Part shown: positions 1 to 6,585 of the stretch, piece by piece
Layout of the letters: each line of letters begins with the position of its first letter
Position numbering within the stretch: the first letter of the stretch is position 1
Origin: CAVZLD01 sp964522605
GTDB taxonomy: Bacteria > Planctomycetota > Planctomycetia > Pirellulales > Pirellulaceae
NCBI GenBank assembly: GCA_964522605.1
Contig: CAZFWV010000263.1
Span: 1 to 9,514 of the forward strand
Reading direction: 5' to 3'
Length of the DNA: 9,514 nucleotides
The notes under the pieces: model-generated
Databases searched by the model: none
Told to the model about the DNA's origin: nothing
What the model saw: only the letters and a program-made list of their open reading frames with translations
Position numbers and translations under genes: made by a program

Positions 1-75
1 AGGCTCTGTCTCAAGACTGTAGGCCGACTTGAGACAAGTCGGCCTACGTTGACCGTGGCTTTTGAGACAGAGCCT
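1..75. repeat. Palindromic dispersed repeat, copy 1 (MITE-like, left edge cut by window)
   Basis: The element is bounded by perfect 14-bp terminal inverted repeats: AGGCTCTGTCTCAA at 1-14 and its reverse complement at 62-75, followed by AG so that the right border reads CTAG. Inside sits a perfect 13-bp stem (GTAGGCCGACTTG at 19-31, complement at 35-47) with a 3-nt AGA loop. A related, longer copy lies at 9263-9379 in the same orientation, sharing the stem and the block ACGTTGACCGTGGCTTTT. Size, terminal repeats, CTAG border and lack of coding capacity suggest a small non-autonomous mobile or palindromic intergenic element; no transposase is in the window. The right border ends 29 bp before the ATG of the hydrolase gene, so it could lie in that gene's promoter or leader. 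Confidence 0.8.
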
Positions 76-104
76 AGTATTCCTTGGTGAAGGCGAGGTG
101 CAGC

Positions 105-2411
105 ATGCTGCGTTTCTCGAGTGTAATGTGCGTTCCTTCCTTGATGCTGCTGATTGTTGTTGCGGTGCAAGCGCAGCCATACGGCGAACCTGATCTTAGC
201 TCACCGGGAGATCCGATGATTCAGGCCGCTCTGGCAGCACAAAGTGATGCGGTCCACGCGAAGTTTGCGGATGATCTGCAATCGCTTGAGAGTTGGCAAC
301 AGCGGCGCGCACAGTATCGGGAAGAGTACTTCTACATGTTGGGCCTCTGGCCGCTGCCGGAAAAAACACCGCTCCATCCGACGATTACGGGAACGATGGA
401 CGAAGATGGCTTTGTTGTCGAGATGATTCACTACCAAAGTCGACCCGGACTCTACGTCACGGGGAATCTCTATCGACCAGCGAACTCCGACGGCAAAAAG
501 CATCCCGCCGTGCTCTACGTGTGTGGTCACTCGTCCCGCGGGCGCAATGGCAACAAGACCGCATACCAGTCCCATGGGATCTGGTTTGCACGGCACGGTT
601 ATGTCTGCCTGCTTCTTGATACGCTGCAACTGGGAGAAATTGGAGCAACGCATCATGGAACATATCGCGAAGGACGATGGTGGTGGCACTCGCGCGGGTA
701 CACGCCTGCCGGCGTGGAATGCTGGAATGGAATTCGCGGCATCGATTATCTGGCGAGTCGACCGGACGTGGATCCCGAACGGATTGCGGTCACCGGGATC
801 AGCGGCGGAGGGGCCGCGACCTTCTGGATTGCAGCGGCCGATGAACGAGTCCGAGCGGCGGCGCCGGTGAGCGGCATGGCCGATCTGCTGTCGTATGTTC
901 CCAACCGCGTGATCAATGGACACTGCGACTGCATGTTCTTGTACAACACGTTCCAGTGGCCGTGGACGCGGATTGCCGCGATGATTGCCCCCCGACCCCT
1001 GCTGTTTGTCAACAGTGACCAGGATCCGATTTTTCCCATGGACGCAAATGAACGCGTGATCAATCGCTTGGAACGACTGTACAGTCTCCACGGGGCGAGC
1101 GATCAAGTGGATGCGGTGGTCAGCGTTGGTGGCCACGCCTATCGAGAAGATCTTCGCAAGGCGGTCTATCGGTTTGTCAATCTCCATCTGAAAAACGACC
1201 CGGCCCAAGTCACCGATAGTGAAGTGGATTTGGTCACTGATTCGACACAGGGCGACGGGCATCCAATCGATCCGGAAAAACTTCGCGTCTTCCCCACCGA
1301 TCGTGATCTACCGCAAGATGAATTGAACACGACGATCGATCAGCATTTCGTTCCTGTCGCGCGGGTTGATCTGCCGGGCAAGGGAGAATTCGACGATTGG
1401 CGATTACGGCTCCTGAATGAACTGCGTCGCGTCTGTTTTCGTGGCTTTCCCGAACGCATCCCCGCCGCACGTGTGGTCGAGGAGAGCGACGATCTTATCG
1501 TGCTCGAGACGGAGCCGGGAATTCGTGTGCGACTCTTACTCCCGCAGTCGGAGCCACTGTCCCTGGAAGCCGAGGAGTCCATTCCTTTGTCCGTCGTTTC
1601 GTCGGAAGAGGCCGCGCAGGCTCCGGCTCGGGACCCGCACGTTTATCGTTGTGAGGTTCGTGGTCTTGGGGCGACGGCGTGGACGACGAAGAATCCACCC
1701 AATTACGTGGCGCGGTCCCACGTGCTGCTCGGGCGAACCGTCGATGCGGGGCGAATCTGGGATCTCGTTGCCACAGCGCGGTACTTGCAGCAACGCACCA
1801 CGGCGCGCACGCAGGCCGCGCGCCCTGTTGCCCTTCTGGGCCGGAACGATGCGGCGGTTTGGGCCGCCTATGCGGCGCTGCTGGAGCCGGAGATTGCGGC
1901 CGTGGAACTGATCGACATCCCGGCGACGCATCAATCGGATGCGGTGCCACAGCTGTTGAATGTGTTGCGCGTCTGCGACCTTCCTGACGTCGTGGGAATG
2001 CTTGCTCCCAGGTCCGTCACTCTCCGCGCAGCACCCGCTCCGCTAAAGCAGCGAGCTACGGAGATCTTCGCCGCAGCAGGGGCTGCGGGACAGCTTAAGA
2101 ACGTGTTTGGAAATGCAGAAAACGGGGCCCCCACGGGTGTCACTGACTCTCTCAAGGATGCCACTGGCTCTTCCAACGGTGCCACTGCCTCTGCCACGGG
2201 TGCCACTGGCTCTGCCAGTGCCATGGCTACATCGAAAACAGACNNNNNNNNNNNNNNNNNNNNNNNNNNNNNNNNNNNNNNNNNNNNNNNNNNNNNNNNN
2301 NNNNNNNNNNNNNNNNNNNNNNNNNNNNNNNNNNNNNNNNNNNCCACGGGTGCCACTGGCTCTGCCAGTGCCATGGCTACATCGAAAACAGACTCTGGGA
2401 TAGCCCAGTGA
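105..2411 (+). CDS. Exported alpha/beta hydrolase, acetyl-xylan-esterase type, with degenerate second hydrolase lobe
   Basis: Start: an in-frame TTG lies at 84, but ATG 105 has GAGG at 95-98 (6-nt spacing) and gives a clean signal peptide: Arg3, a hydrophobic core, then VQA|QPYG cleavage near residue 23, so the product is probably exported. N-terminal lobe (about 60-370): GISGGG places the nucleophile at Ser233; NSDQDPIFP supplies the acid (Asp307, or Asp305) and GGHAY the His344, an intact Ser-Asp-His triad as in acetyl xylan esterase and related hydrolases. Likely role is ester cleavage, for example deacetylation of polysaccharide; the substrate is unknown. C-terminal lobe (about 400-650) echoes the fold, but the nucleophile elbow reads GRND (579-582) and MLAPRSVTL mirrors MIAPRPLLF of lobe 1, so it looks catalytically dead. 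The tail after about residue 665 is Gly/Ala/Thr/Ser-rich, contains 7-residue repeats and is interrupted by 100 Ns. Length is 768 aa as written, about 718 if the 50-bp duplicated flanks are one sequence. Confidence 0.88.
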   Translation: MLRFSSVMCVPSLMLLIVVAVQAQPYGEPDLSSPGDPMIQAALAAQSDAVHAKFADDLQSLESWQQRRAQYREEYFYMLGLWPLPEKTPLHPTITGTMDEDGFVVEMIHYQSRPGLYVTGNLYRPANSDGKKHPAVLYVCGHSSRGRNGNKTAYQSHGIWFARHGYVCLLLDTLQLGEIGATHHGTYREGRWWWHSRGYTPAGVECWNGIRGIDYLASRPDVDPERIAVTGISGGGAATFWIAAADERVRAAAPVSGMADLLSYVPNRVINGHCDCMFLYNTFQWPWTRIAAMIAPRPLLFVNSDQDPIFPMDANERVINRLERLYSLHGASDQVDAVVSVGGHAYREDLRKAVYRFVNLHLKNDPAQVTDSEVDLVTDSTQGDGHPIDPEKLRVFPTDRDLPQDELNTTIDQHFVPVARVDLPGKGEFDDWRLRLLNELRRVCFRGFPERIPAARVVEESDDLIVLETEPGIRVRLLLPQSEPLSLEAEESIPLSVVSSEEAAQAPARDPHVYRCEVRGLGATAWTTKNPPNYVARSHVLLGRTVDAGRIWDLVATARYLQQRTTARTQAARPVALLGRNDAAVWAAYAALLEPEIAAVELIDIPATHQSDAVPQLLNVLRVCDLPDVVGMLAPRSVTLRAAPAPLKQRATEIFAAAGAAGQLKNVFGNAENGAPTGVTDSLKDATGSSNGATASATGATGSASAMATSKTDXXXXXXXXXXXXXXXXXXXXXXXXXXXXXXXXXXTGATGSASAMATSKTDSGIAQ
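2136..2240 (+). repeat. 21-bp tandem repeat in the hydrolase C-terminal tail
   Basis: Consecutive in-frame 21-bp units start at 2136, 2157, 2178, 2199 and 2220 and encode the heptads GVTDSLK, DATGSSN, GATASAT, GATGSAS and AMATSKT. The third and fourth units (GGTGCCACTGCCTCTGCCACG against GGTGCCACTGGCTCTGCCAGT) differ at three or four bases; the outer units are more diverged. The unit length is a multiple of three, so copy-number change keeps the reading frame. The array runs into the assembly gap, so copy number is not fixed by this sequence. Confidence 0.75.
2244..2343. other. Assembly gap (100 N) flanked by identical 50-bp sequences
   Basis: Exactly 100 Ns, a conventional placeholder for unknown gap size. 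The last 50 bases before the gap (2194-2243) are identical to the first 50 after it (2344-2393), and the two copies are in the same reading frame (150-bp offset). This is the pattern of two contig ends that overlap but were not merged. A genuine tandem duplication in the repeat tail is the alternative. Confidence 0.95.
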
Positions 2412-2437
2412 CACCCCATCTTCCAAAAGCTTCTAAG

Positions 2438-2457
2438 GTCGAGTGAGGGCACTCGAC
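2438..2457. terminator. Hairpin between convergent genes, possible bidirectional terminator
   Basis: Perfect 8-bp stem GTCGAGTG / CACTCGAC with the 4-nt loop AGGG. It fills much of the 45-bp space between the hydrolase stop (2411) and the SDR stop (2457-2459), touching the latter by one base. Neither side has a clear U-tract, so intrinsic termination would be weak; position is the main argument. Confidence 0.45.
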
Positions 2458-3236
2458 TACAATCTCCGAATGTGAAACCCTCCATCCACATTAATGCGTT
2501 CGCCCGTGCTGAACGCGAAGGCGCCGGAAACGACCGCTTCGACCGCTCGGGCGACATCTTCCGGTTGTCCCCAGCGCCGAATGGGCGTTAATCCCTCACG
2601 GATCAGTGAGTCGTATTTCTGACGCACTGGGGCCGTCATGTCGCTGGCGATCACGCCAGGACAAATTTCGTAAACCCCGATCCCATGTTCTGCCAATCGG
2701 TCGGCAAACAACCAGGTCATCATCTGCATCCCGGCTTTCGCGACGCAGTAGTCCGCGCGATTCGTCGAGACGGCGTAGGCGGAGATGGAGGAGATGTTCA
2801 CCAGATAACCTTGGTCGATCTGCCCCGCCTGCTGCAACTGGACCATCGTTCTGGCCGCGTATTGTGCCAAAAAGAAAGGGCCCTTGAGATTCGTCGCCAG
2901 GACTTCGTCCCAGCTCTCTTCGGTCAGTTCCAACAGGTCTCGCCGCCCGGGAGATGTGATTCCCGCGTTATTGACGAGTACGTCGAGTCGCTGCCACGAA
3001 TTCAAAGGCGCCTCGATCAGCCGCTGGCGATCCGTTGCGTCGGCAACACTTCCCTGCACCGCGAGTGCCTGTCCGCCGGCGCGAGTGATTTCTTGCACCA
3101 CGTCCTCGGCCGCTTCGGCCCGCCGCACATAGTTCACGACCACGGCATATCCAGACGCGGCCAATTGCAGAGCGATCGAACGACCGATTCCCCGCGAGGA
3201 GCCGGTGACCAGGGCGACACGTTGAGCAGTCTTCAT
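2457..3236 (-). CDS. Short-chain dehydrogenase/reductase, 3-ketoacyl-ACP reductase-like
   Basis: A 259-aa classical SDR and a complete gene. The Rossmann cofactor motif TGSSRGIG is at 11-18, the NNAG structural motif at 89-92, and the active site is formed by Asn116 (NLKGPFF), Ser150 (NISSISAY), Tyr163 and Lys167 (YCVAK), followed by CPG at 192-194 and the C-terminal INVDGG signature. NYVRRAE after the second beta strand carries basic residues, which favours NADP(H) over NAD(H). It should catalyse reversible carbonyl reduction in the cytoplasm. The closest well-known relatives are FabG-like ketoacyl-ACP reductases, but such SDRs act on many sugars, polyols and steroids, so the substrate is open. 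The start is supported by AAGGA (reverse strand, 3245-3249) with 8-nt spacing. It converges on the upstream hydrolase gene with 45 bp between them. No neighbouring fatty-acid genes support a FabG role. Confidence 0.95.
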   Translation of the reverse strand: MKTAQRVALVTGSSRGIGRSIALQLAASGYAVVVNYVRRAEAAEDVVQEITRAGGQALAVQGSVADATDRQRLIEAPLNSWQRLDVLVNNAGITSPGRRDLLELTEESWDEVLATNLKGPFFLAQYAARTMVQLQQAGQIDQGYLVNISSISAYAVSTNRADYCVAKAGMQMMTWLFADRLAEHGIGVYEICPGVIASDMTAPVRQKYDSLIREGLTPIRRWGQPEDVARAVEAVVSGAFAFSTGERINVDGGFHIRRL

Positions 3237-3293
3237 CGAGCTGTTCCTTCATGCAAATCGTGACGGGATTGGCATGAGTTTACCGCAAATGAA

Positions 3294-3333
3294 GAAGGCG
3301 GAGTGTGCTCCGATTGCAGCACACTCCGCCTTC
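3294..3333 (-). terminator. Strong 16-bp hairpin, terminator or attenuator upstream of the SDR gene
   Basis: A perfect 16-bp stem (GAAGGCGGAGTGTGCT at 3294-3309, complement at 3318-3333) with an 8-nt loop. Read on the minus strand it is followed by TTCATTTGCGG, a modest T-rich tail; on the plus strand the following bases are GTGTTCC. The minus orientation is therefore the better intrinsic-terminator candidate. It would end any transcript entering from the Mur-like gene or a local RNA, about 58 bp before the SDR start codon. Confidence 0.6.
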
Positions 3334-3345
3334 GTGTTCCCTGGA

Positions 3346-3376
3346 CCACCGGGGGCAGGAATCTGCACCCCGGTGG
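3346..3376. repeat. GC-rich inverted repeat (9-bp stem plus inner 4-bp stem)
   Basis: CCACCGGGG at 3346-3354 pairs with CCCCGGTGG at 3368-3376. Inside, GCAG pairs with CTGC across a GAAT tetraloop, with one bulged A. It sits 12 bp from the 16-bp hairpin on its SDR side and belongs to the same chain of stems. Confidence 0.6.
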
Positions 3377-3472
3377 CCAGTCTGAAGCTTCACCGCGAAG
3401 CACCTATCGACACGGTTGACCCAGAAACCGTGGATTCGACAGGAAATTTGCTTCAACCCCAGGAGGGAGGGT

Positions 3473-3501
3473 TGTGTCGAGATCCCGCAATACTCGACAC
3501 A
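3473..3501. repeat. 9-bp inverted repeat with 11-nt loop
   Basis: TGTGTCGAG at 3473-3481 pairs perfectly with CTCGACACA at 3493-3501. It is the outermost member of the hairpin chain. A weaker 6-bp stem (CAACCC at 3454-3459 with GGGTTG at 3469-3474) overlaps its left arm by two bases, so the two could compete. Confidence 0.55.
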
Positions 3502-3854
3502 GACGGTGAAGCCCCCGCGTTTTTTCGGTGTTTCAACTCCTCCTGCTTCTGACCTTTTGTTGCTTCGTTCTGTTTCGTGGCACACCGCCGCTTCCGCAAG
3601 ATCGACTCTCGCGCGGGCCCCGAAGGCCTCGCAATCACCAATCGTCCTTGTGGCGGGTGTATAGCAATTTTCATGAAACGGGCCAACGCCAATCTGTTGC
3701 TACCGATCGAATTTTTCCGGATTGCGGGTGCGAGTTCTCCGAAGCGACACCAAAGTGTCACAGCACTGCTGCCAGAATCGAGCGGGAGCAAACAAGTTTC
3801 GCACGATTGACTGCTTTCCGATGGATGGGCGGCTTTTCGATGCATTGCCTTGGC

Positions 3855-5342
3855 TCAGGCCGGTGTCCAGGGGCAAGGCGCTTGTTGATCGACGTGTTGT
3901 AACCAATAGCGCGTGACATCTTCGTCGTTGAGTCGGACGTTGTCGGGGCCCAGGCTTTCCCGGCCACCTGCCAACAGCACGACATCACCCGGGGATGCTT
4001 GCGAAAGCGTCCAACAGACCGCTCGGGATCGGTTGGGCATCAGGTGAGCCTGTGCGGGACGATCGAATCCATCGAGTGCGTCATGTGCCGCAGGCAACGG
4101 AAGTTTGCGATTCAGACGGGTTCCGGTCAGGACGCTTCGGTCGGCCAGCCGCTCTAAGACGCGCCCCATCTGGGCACGACGGATCGGCGGTACGCGCAAG
4201 TCGACTCCCGCCAGGCAGTGCAGACGGCCCGAACAAACGGCACGCAGAGTTGCCAGATTGCGCGCCAGCGCCGAGGGATTCGTGGAACGATCAATGTAGA
4301 CGGTAAATGGTTGACCGCACTCAATCCGTTGCAGTCGCCCCGGAACGGATTCGACGGCTTCCAGTCCTTGGACGATCTGATTGGGGGAGACGCCCATGAC
4401 CAGACCGACGGCGGCCGCGGCGAGACAATATCGCAGATGATCGTCGCCAATCATCGCCGTGCGAACAACGTGGGATTCGTCGCCGGTTTCCAAAAGAAAC
4501 GTCTGCTCACTCGGATGTCGCTCCAGCAGGGTCGCGGTCAAATCCGCTGGACGCTGCAAGCCGACCGTCAAGACCGGGACTTCCAGGTGATCGAGTAGCG
4601 CCTTGCTGCTCAGGTCGTCCGCGTTGAGCACAGCAAATCCGCCCGGTTTCAATTGTTCGATAAGCTGTCTTCCGGAAACGAAGGATCGACCGATGGGTCC
4701 ACCTGAAGTCGTTGGTGCTCCCCCCAGATCTGTCACAACGGCCGCATCAAACTGGATTCCACTGAGGTGATGCCATGCGACGCTCTGCCGCGCCGCGTCG
4801 ATCACGGCATGCGTGCCCCCGCGTCCGCGAAAATCGGCCAGCATGTGAGCGAGTCGTGCTGCACCGGCCGGCTGCCCGGAACGCGTACCGGAGGCGGTCC
4901 GTCGCGAACTCATGGCGCCGACGCGATGACCGGCTGCCTGGAGAACCGATGCGAGAAGCTGTCGCGTTACGGTCTTGCCAAACGTTCCGGTAACGGCCAG
5001 GGTGCGAAGTGACTGGGAGGGAGTGCCCAACAGGGCGTGGCAAAGCTGTCCATAGGCGGAACGACAGTCGTCGACCAGGAACTGTCGCACCGGACGCGGA
5101 AAAACACGTTCGCTGAGCACCGCACCCGCACCTCGTTGCAAGGCGCGATCGACCGCCTGTTGGGCTTCAATCGCAGATTCGGCGAGCACGACAAACAAAT
5201 CACCTGGCTCGCATCGATCTGCCTCGAGACAGCAGGAAGAGAAACGGATTTCGTCACGCTCCCGTTCGCCACCGAACCAGCGGCCCTCCGGGAGAACGTG
5301 AGACAGCAGCAGACCGCGAGTATTCGTGGATAGATGCGCCAT
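3855..5342 (-). CDS. MurE-like Mur ligase family protein with eroded active-site motifs
   Basis: A 495-aa protein from ATG 5342, chosen because AAGGAGG (reverse strand, 5353-5359) lies 10 nt upstream and the sequence from there aligns with the MurE N-terminus. The frame stays open to 5807, but that part encodes intergenic repeats. MurE makes UDP-MurNAc-tripeptide in the cytoplasm. Visible architecture: N-terminal UDP-sugar domain (about 1-112, with EPGDLFVVL at 45-53), central ATPase domain with P-loop TGTFGKTVT (118-126), VLNADD (238-243), and C-terminal domain with VPGRLQRIE (333-341). Compared with typical MurE, TGTNGKT has Asn replaced by Phe121; EVSSHAL reads DAARQSV (182-188); TNLxRDHLDYHG reads TDLGGAPTTSGG; the carbamylated Lys position appears to be Arg225; DYAHTPDAL reads DRSTNPSAL (351-359); DNPR is absent near 403-414; and AGKGHE reads AGGRES. 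The fold looks kept, while classical ligase chemistry is doubtful. It may be a paralogue with another role or a pseudoenzyme. Confidence 0.82.
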   Translation of the reverse strand: MAHLSTNTRGLLLSHVLPEGRWFGGERERDEIRFSSCCLEADRCEPGDLFVVLAESAIEAQQAVDRALQRGAGAVLSERVFPRPVRQFLVDDCRSAYGQLCHALLGTPSQSLRTLAVTGTFGKTVTRQLLASVLQAAGHRVGAMSSRRTASGTRSGQPAGAARLAHMLADFRGRGGTHAVIDAARQSVAWHHLSGIQFDAAVVTDLGGAPTTSGGPIGRSFVSGRQLIEQLKPGGFAVLNADDLSSKALLDHLEVPVLTVGLQRPADLTATLLERHPSEQTFLLETGDESHVVRTAMIGDDHLRYCLAAAAVGLVMGVSPNQIVQGLEAVESVPGRLQRIECGQPFTVYIDRSTNPSALARNLATLRAVCSGRLHCLAGVDLRVPPIRRAQMGRVLERLADRSVLTGTRLNRKLPLPAAHDALDGFDRPAQAHLMPNRSRAVCWTLSQASPGDVVLLAGGRESLGPDNVRLNDEDVTRYWLQHVDQQAPCPWTPA

Positions 5343-5352
5343 GCGGCTAAGG

Positions 5353-5359
5353 CCTCCTT
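5353..5359 (-). promoter_or_regulatory. Ribosome binding site that fixes the Mur-like start
   Basis: The reverse strand reads AAGGAGG, a full anti-16S match, 10 nt before the ATG at 5342. It argues against extending the protein upstream to 5807. Confidence 0.75.
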
Positions 5360-5622
5360 GCCCTAGTGCGGCGAGAACCGCGGGAATGTCGGGCTGCCGG
5401 GAAAAACCCTCCTGGTGTCCCAGCAACTCGGAATGCAAATCGGGGAATCGAACAGTCGATTCGTGCGGCGGGATTGTCAAAATCCGGGGGCAACTGTCAA
5501 GGCGGGTTTTGTCGCCCGATGGTTGAGGGGTGGACGCCAGGGATTGCATGGACCTCCGGGATTCCAAGGTTCCACGCCGCCGCAGGCCGATCGGTCCTGA
5601 TTTCGAGGGACAGATGAACAGT

Positions 5623-5657
5623 AGATTGACGAGCAAGGAGTTCCGATTGTTGAGGGG
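5623..5657 (-). repeat. 35-bp intergenic repeat, copy A (inverted)
   Basis: Reverse complement of the unit that begins CCCCTCAACAATCGGAACTC and ends CAATCT. Over 35 bases it matches copy C at all but two positions. It faces copies B and C across about 100 bp, so the transcript could fold into a long stem. Confidence 0.75.
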
Positions 5658-5755
5658 AAGACAGATATCGGATTGGCGAGTTGAGAACCGCGGAGGAGTG
5701 AGGGTCTTTAGAAAGGGACATCGGCGGATCTCCCCGGACGCCTGGCTGCCCTGGG

Positions 5756-5782
5756 CAATCGGAACTCCTTGTTCGTCAATCT
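5756..5782 (+). repeat. 35-bp intergenic repeat, copy B (partial, 27 bp)
   Basis: CAATCGGAACTCCTTGTTCG followed by TCAATCT. It lacks the CCCCTCAA head of the other copies. It lies directly before copy C in the same orientation, with a 49-bp period from one CAATCGG to the next. Confidence 0.75.
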
Positions 5783-5796
5783 GCGGCTCCTCCGCC

Positions 5797-5831
5797 CCCC
5801 TCAACAATCGGAACTCCTTGTTCGTCTATCT
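5797..5831 (+). repeat. 35-bp intergenic repeat, copy C
   Basis: Full unit from CCCCTCAACAATCGGAACTC to TATCT. It differs from copy A only at two positions (TTGTTCG against TTGCTCG, and TATCT against AATCT). Short repeated motifs of this kind in intergenic space suggest a dispersed family. Confidence 0.75.
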
Positions 5832-6054
5832 TCAATTCCTCCCCCCTTCCATCGAAATCCGTCGTCACCTCCGCTCCTCAGGTCGCGCCTGCTCGCGGAG
5901 AGACTTCGTGGTATCGCCGGCGTTGTCATGGTCCAAGTCAGGGCGTATATTGGGGGCAGTTATTTGCCGCAGCAAATTTTGTCCTGACACGTAGATTTCA
6001 CCTGGCTTGATGGTCTTCTCCGATTCGGGGGGGCTGCATTGGTTGCTGGGTGGA

Positions 6055-6585
6055 TCAGGATCCGCTGGCCGGCCGAGATTCGGAATCTTCCAAGGGAGTT
6101 CCGACGCCAATTTCCGGCTCCAGGACCGGTGCCGCCGCCAGACCGGAGGCTTCCATGAGCTCGACCACCTGTTCCAATGCATCCAGCAGCTCCTGTTGTC
6201 GCCGCGAATCGAGTGCTAGCAGCCGGCCGACAAATCGTTCCTGCAGAGGCGCGGGCAGGTTCAGCAACCGCTGTTGGCCGAGATCGGTCAGTGCGAGGCA
6301 GACTTTGCGACGGTCTTGTTGGCTGCGCTGTCGCTGGATCAGTCCGGCTGCCTCGATTCGATCCAGGATCCGAGAGACGGTTGCGGGAGCCAATTGGACC
6401 ATCCGACTGACCTGGACGACCGTGGCTTCGTGTTCGGCTGTCGCCTCGCCAATCGCGCGCAGACACAGCGCCTGCGGGACCGTCAGGCCGGTTTCGCGAA
6501 ACACTTGTCGCGAATGTTCGGACGTCTTCCGCAGAATGCGGCGCAGGGCGCGCAGTACGCGCTCGGTCAAGTCAGGGCAGGACAT
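6055..6585 (-). CDS. MarR-family winged-helix transcriptional regulator
   Basis: A 176-aa cytoplasmic DNA-binding protein, complete. The N-terminal helices are dimerisation-type; the winged helix-turn-helix spans roughly 50-105, with the recognition segment LAPATVSRILDRIEAAGLI and the wing RQRSQQDRRKVCLALTD, which carries the classic MarR DRR motif. MarR proteins usually repress their own gene and a neighbour and release DNA on binding a small ligand or on oxidation; no ligand can be read from the sequence. After about residue 150 there is a variable Pro/Glu/Ser-rich tail. ATG 6585 is the first start possible, because an in-frame TAA lies at 6598-6600 (reverse strand). Its ribosome binding site is poor: the only GGGAG is 16 nt away. 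The gene is divergent from the GreA-like gene, and a palindromic site at 6652-6673 lies in the shared control region. It stands alone on its strand, with a 712-bp gap downstream. Confidence 0.92.
   Translation of the reverse strand: MSCPDLTERVLRALRRILRKTSEHSRQVFRETGLTVPQALCLRAIGEATAEHEATVVQVSRMVQLAPATVSRILDRIEAAGLIQRQRSQQDRRKVCLALTDLGQQRLLNLPAPLQERFVGRLLALDSRRQQELLDALEQVVELMEASGLAAAPVLEPEIGVGTPLEDSESRPASGS

Larger units (their letters stand above)
3237..3854. other. Gene-free 618-bp region with a chain of inverted repeats
   Basis: Lies between the SDR start and the stop of the Mur-like gene, both on the minus strand. Reading frames here lack ribosome binding sites and any recognisable protein pattern. 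The SDR-proximal part (3294-3501) holds six inverted repeats in a row: 3294-3333, 3346-3376, 3387-3401, 3411-3432, 3454-3474 and 3473-3501. The last two share two bases, so they are alternatives at that edge. The remainder (3502-3854) shows only a small 5-bp stem (GACAC CAAA GTGTC, near 3744-3757) and no clear promoter. The structured part could be a small RNA or the SDR mRNA leader. Confidence 0.6.
5343..6054. other. Gene-free 712-bp region upstream of the Mur-like gene, repeat-bearing
   Basis: No convincing coding sequence. It contains a 7-bp inverted repeat with 4-nt loop (GAATCGA ACAG TCGATTC, 5445-5462), three copies of a 35-bp repeat (5623-5831, listed separately) and a 6-bp stem, ATTTGC CGCA GCAAAT (5962-5977), followed by TTT on the plus strand and near the 3' side of the MarR gene. 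The promoter of the Mur-like gene should lie here, but I see no clear -35/-10 pair. Confidence 0.5.

Noticed and set aside
84..104. TTG start at 84 for the hydrolase
   Set aside because: ATG 105 has better ribosome binding site spacing and yields a normal signal peptide without the seven extra residues.
201..1262. Long minus-strand open frame (353 codons) opposite the hydrolase gene
   Set aside because: It is a shadow of the hydrolase frame, with no domain pattern and no ribosome binding site evidence, typical of high-GC coding sequence.
3432..3443. GGATTCGACAGG resembles the conserved 5' end of tmRNA
   Set aside because: No matching acceptor-stem 3' end with CCA within 300-400 bp and no tag reading frame ending in an Ala-Ala type sequence; the match is short and probably chance.
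3501..3530. Run of six T after a GC-rich stretch, plus strand, as an intrinsic terminator
   Set aside because: No inverted repeat directly precedes the T-run and no plus-strand gene lies upstream.
3453..3845. Minus-strand open frame of 130 codons, Lys/Arg-rich near its end, in the intergenic region
   Set aside because: No ribosome binding site at the first or internal ATG (3674), no recognisable pattern, and it runs through inverted repeats.
5343..5807. N-terminal extension of the Mur-like protein by 155 residues
   Set aside because: The frame is open but encodes intergenic repeat copies and has no MurE-like pattern; a full AAGGAGG site precedes the ATG at 5342.
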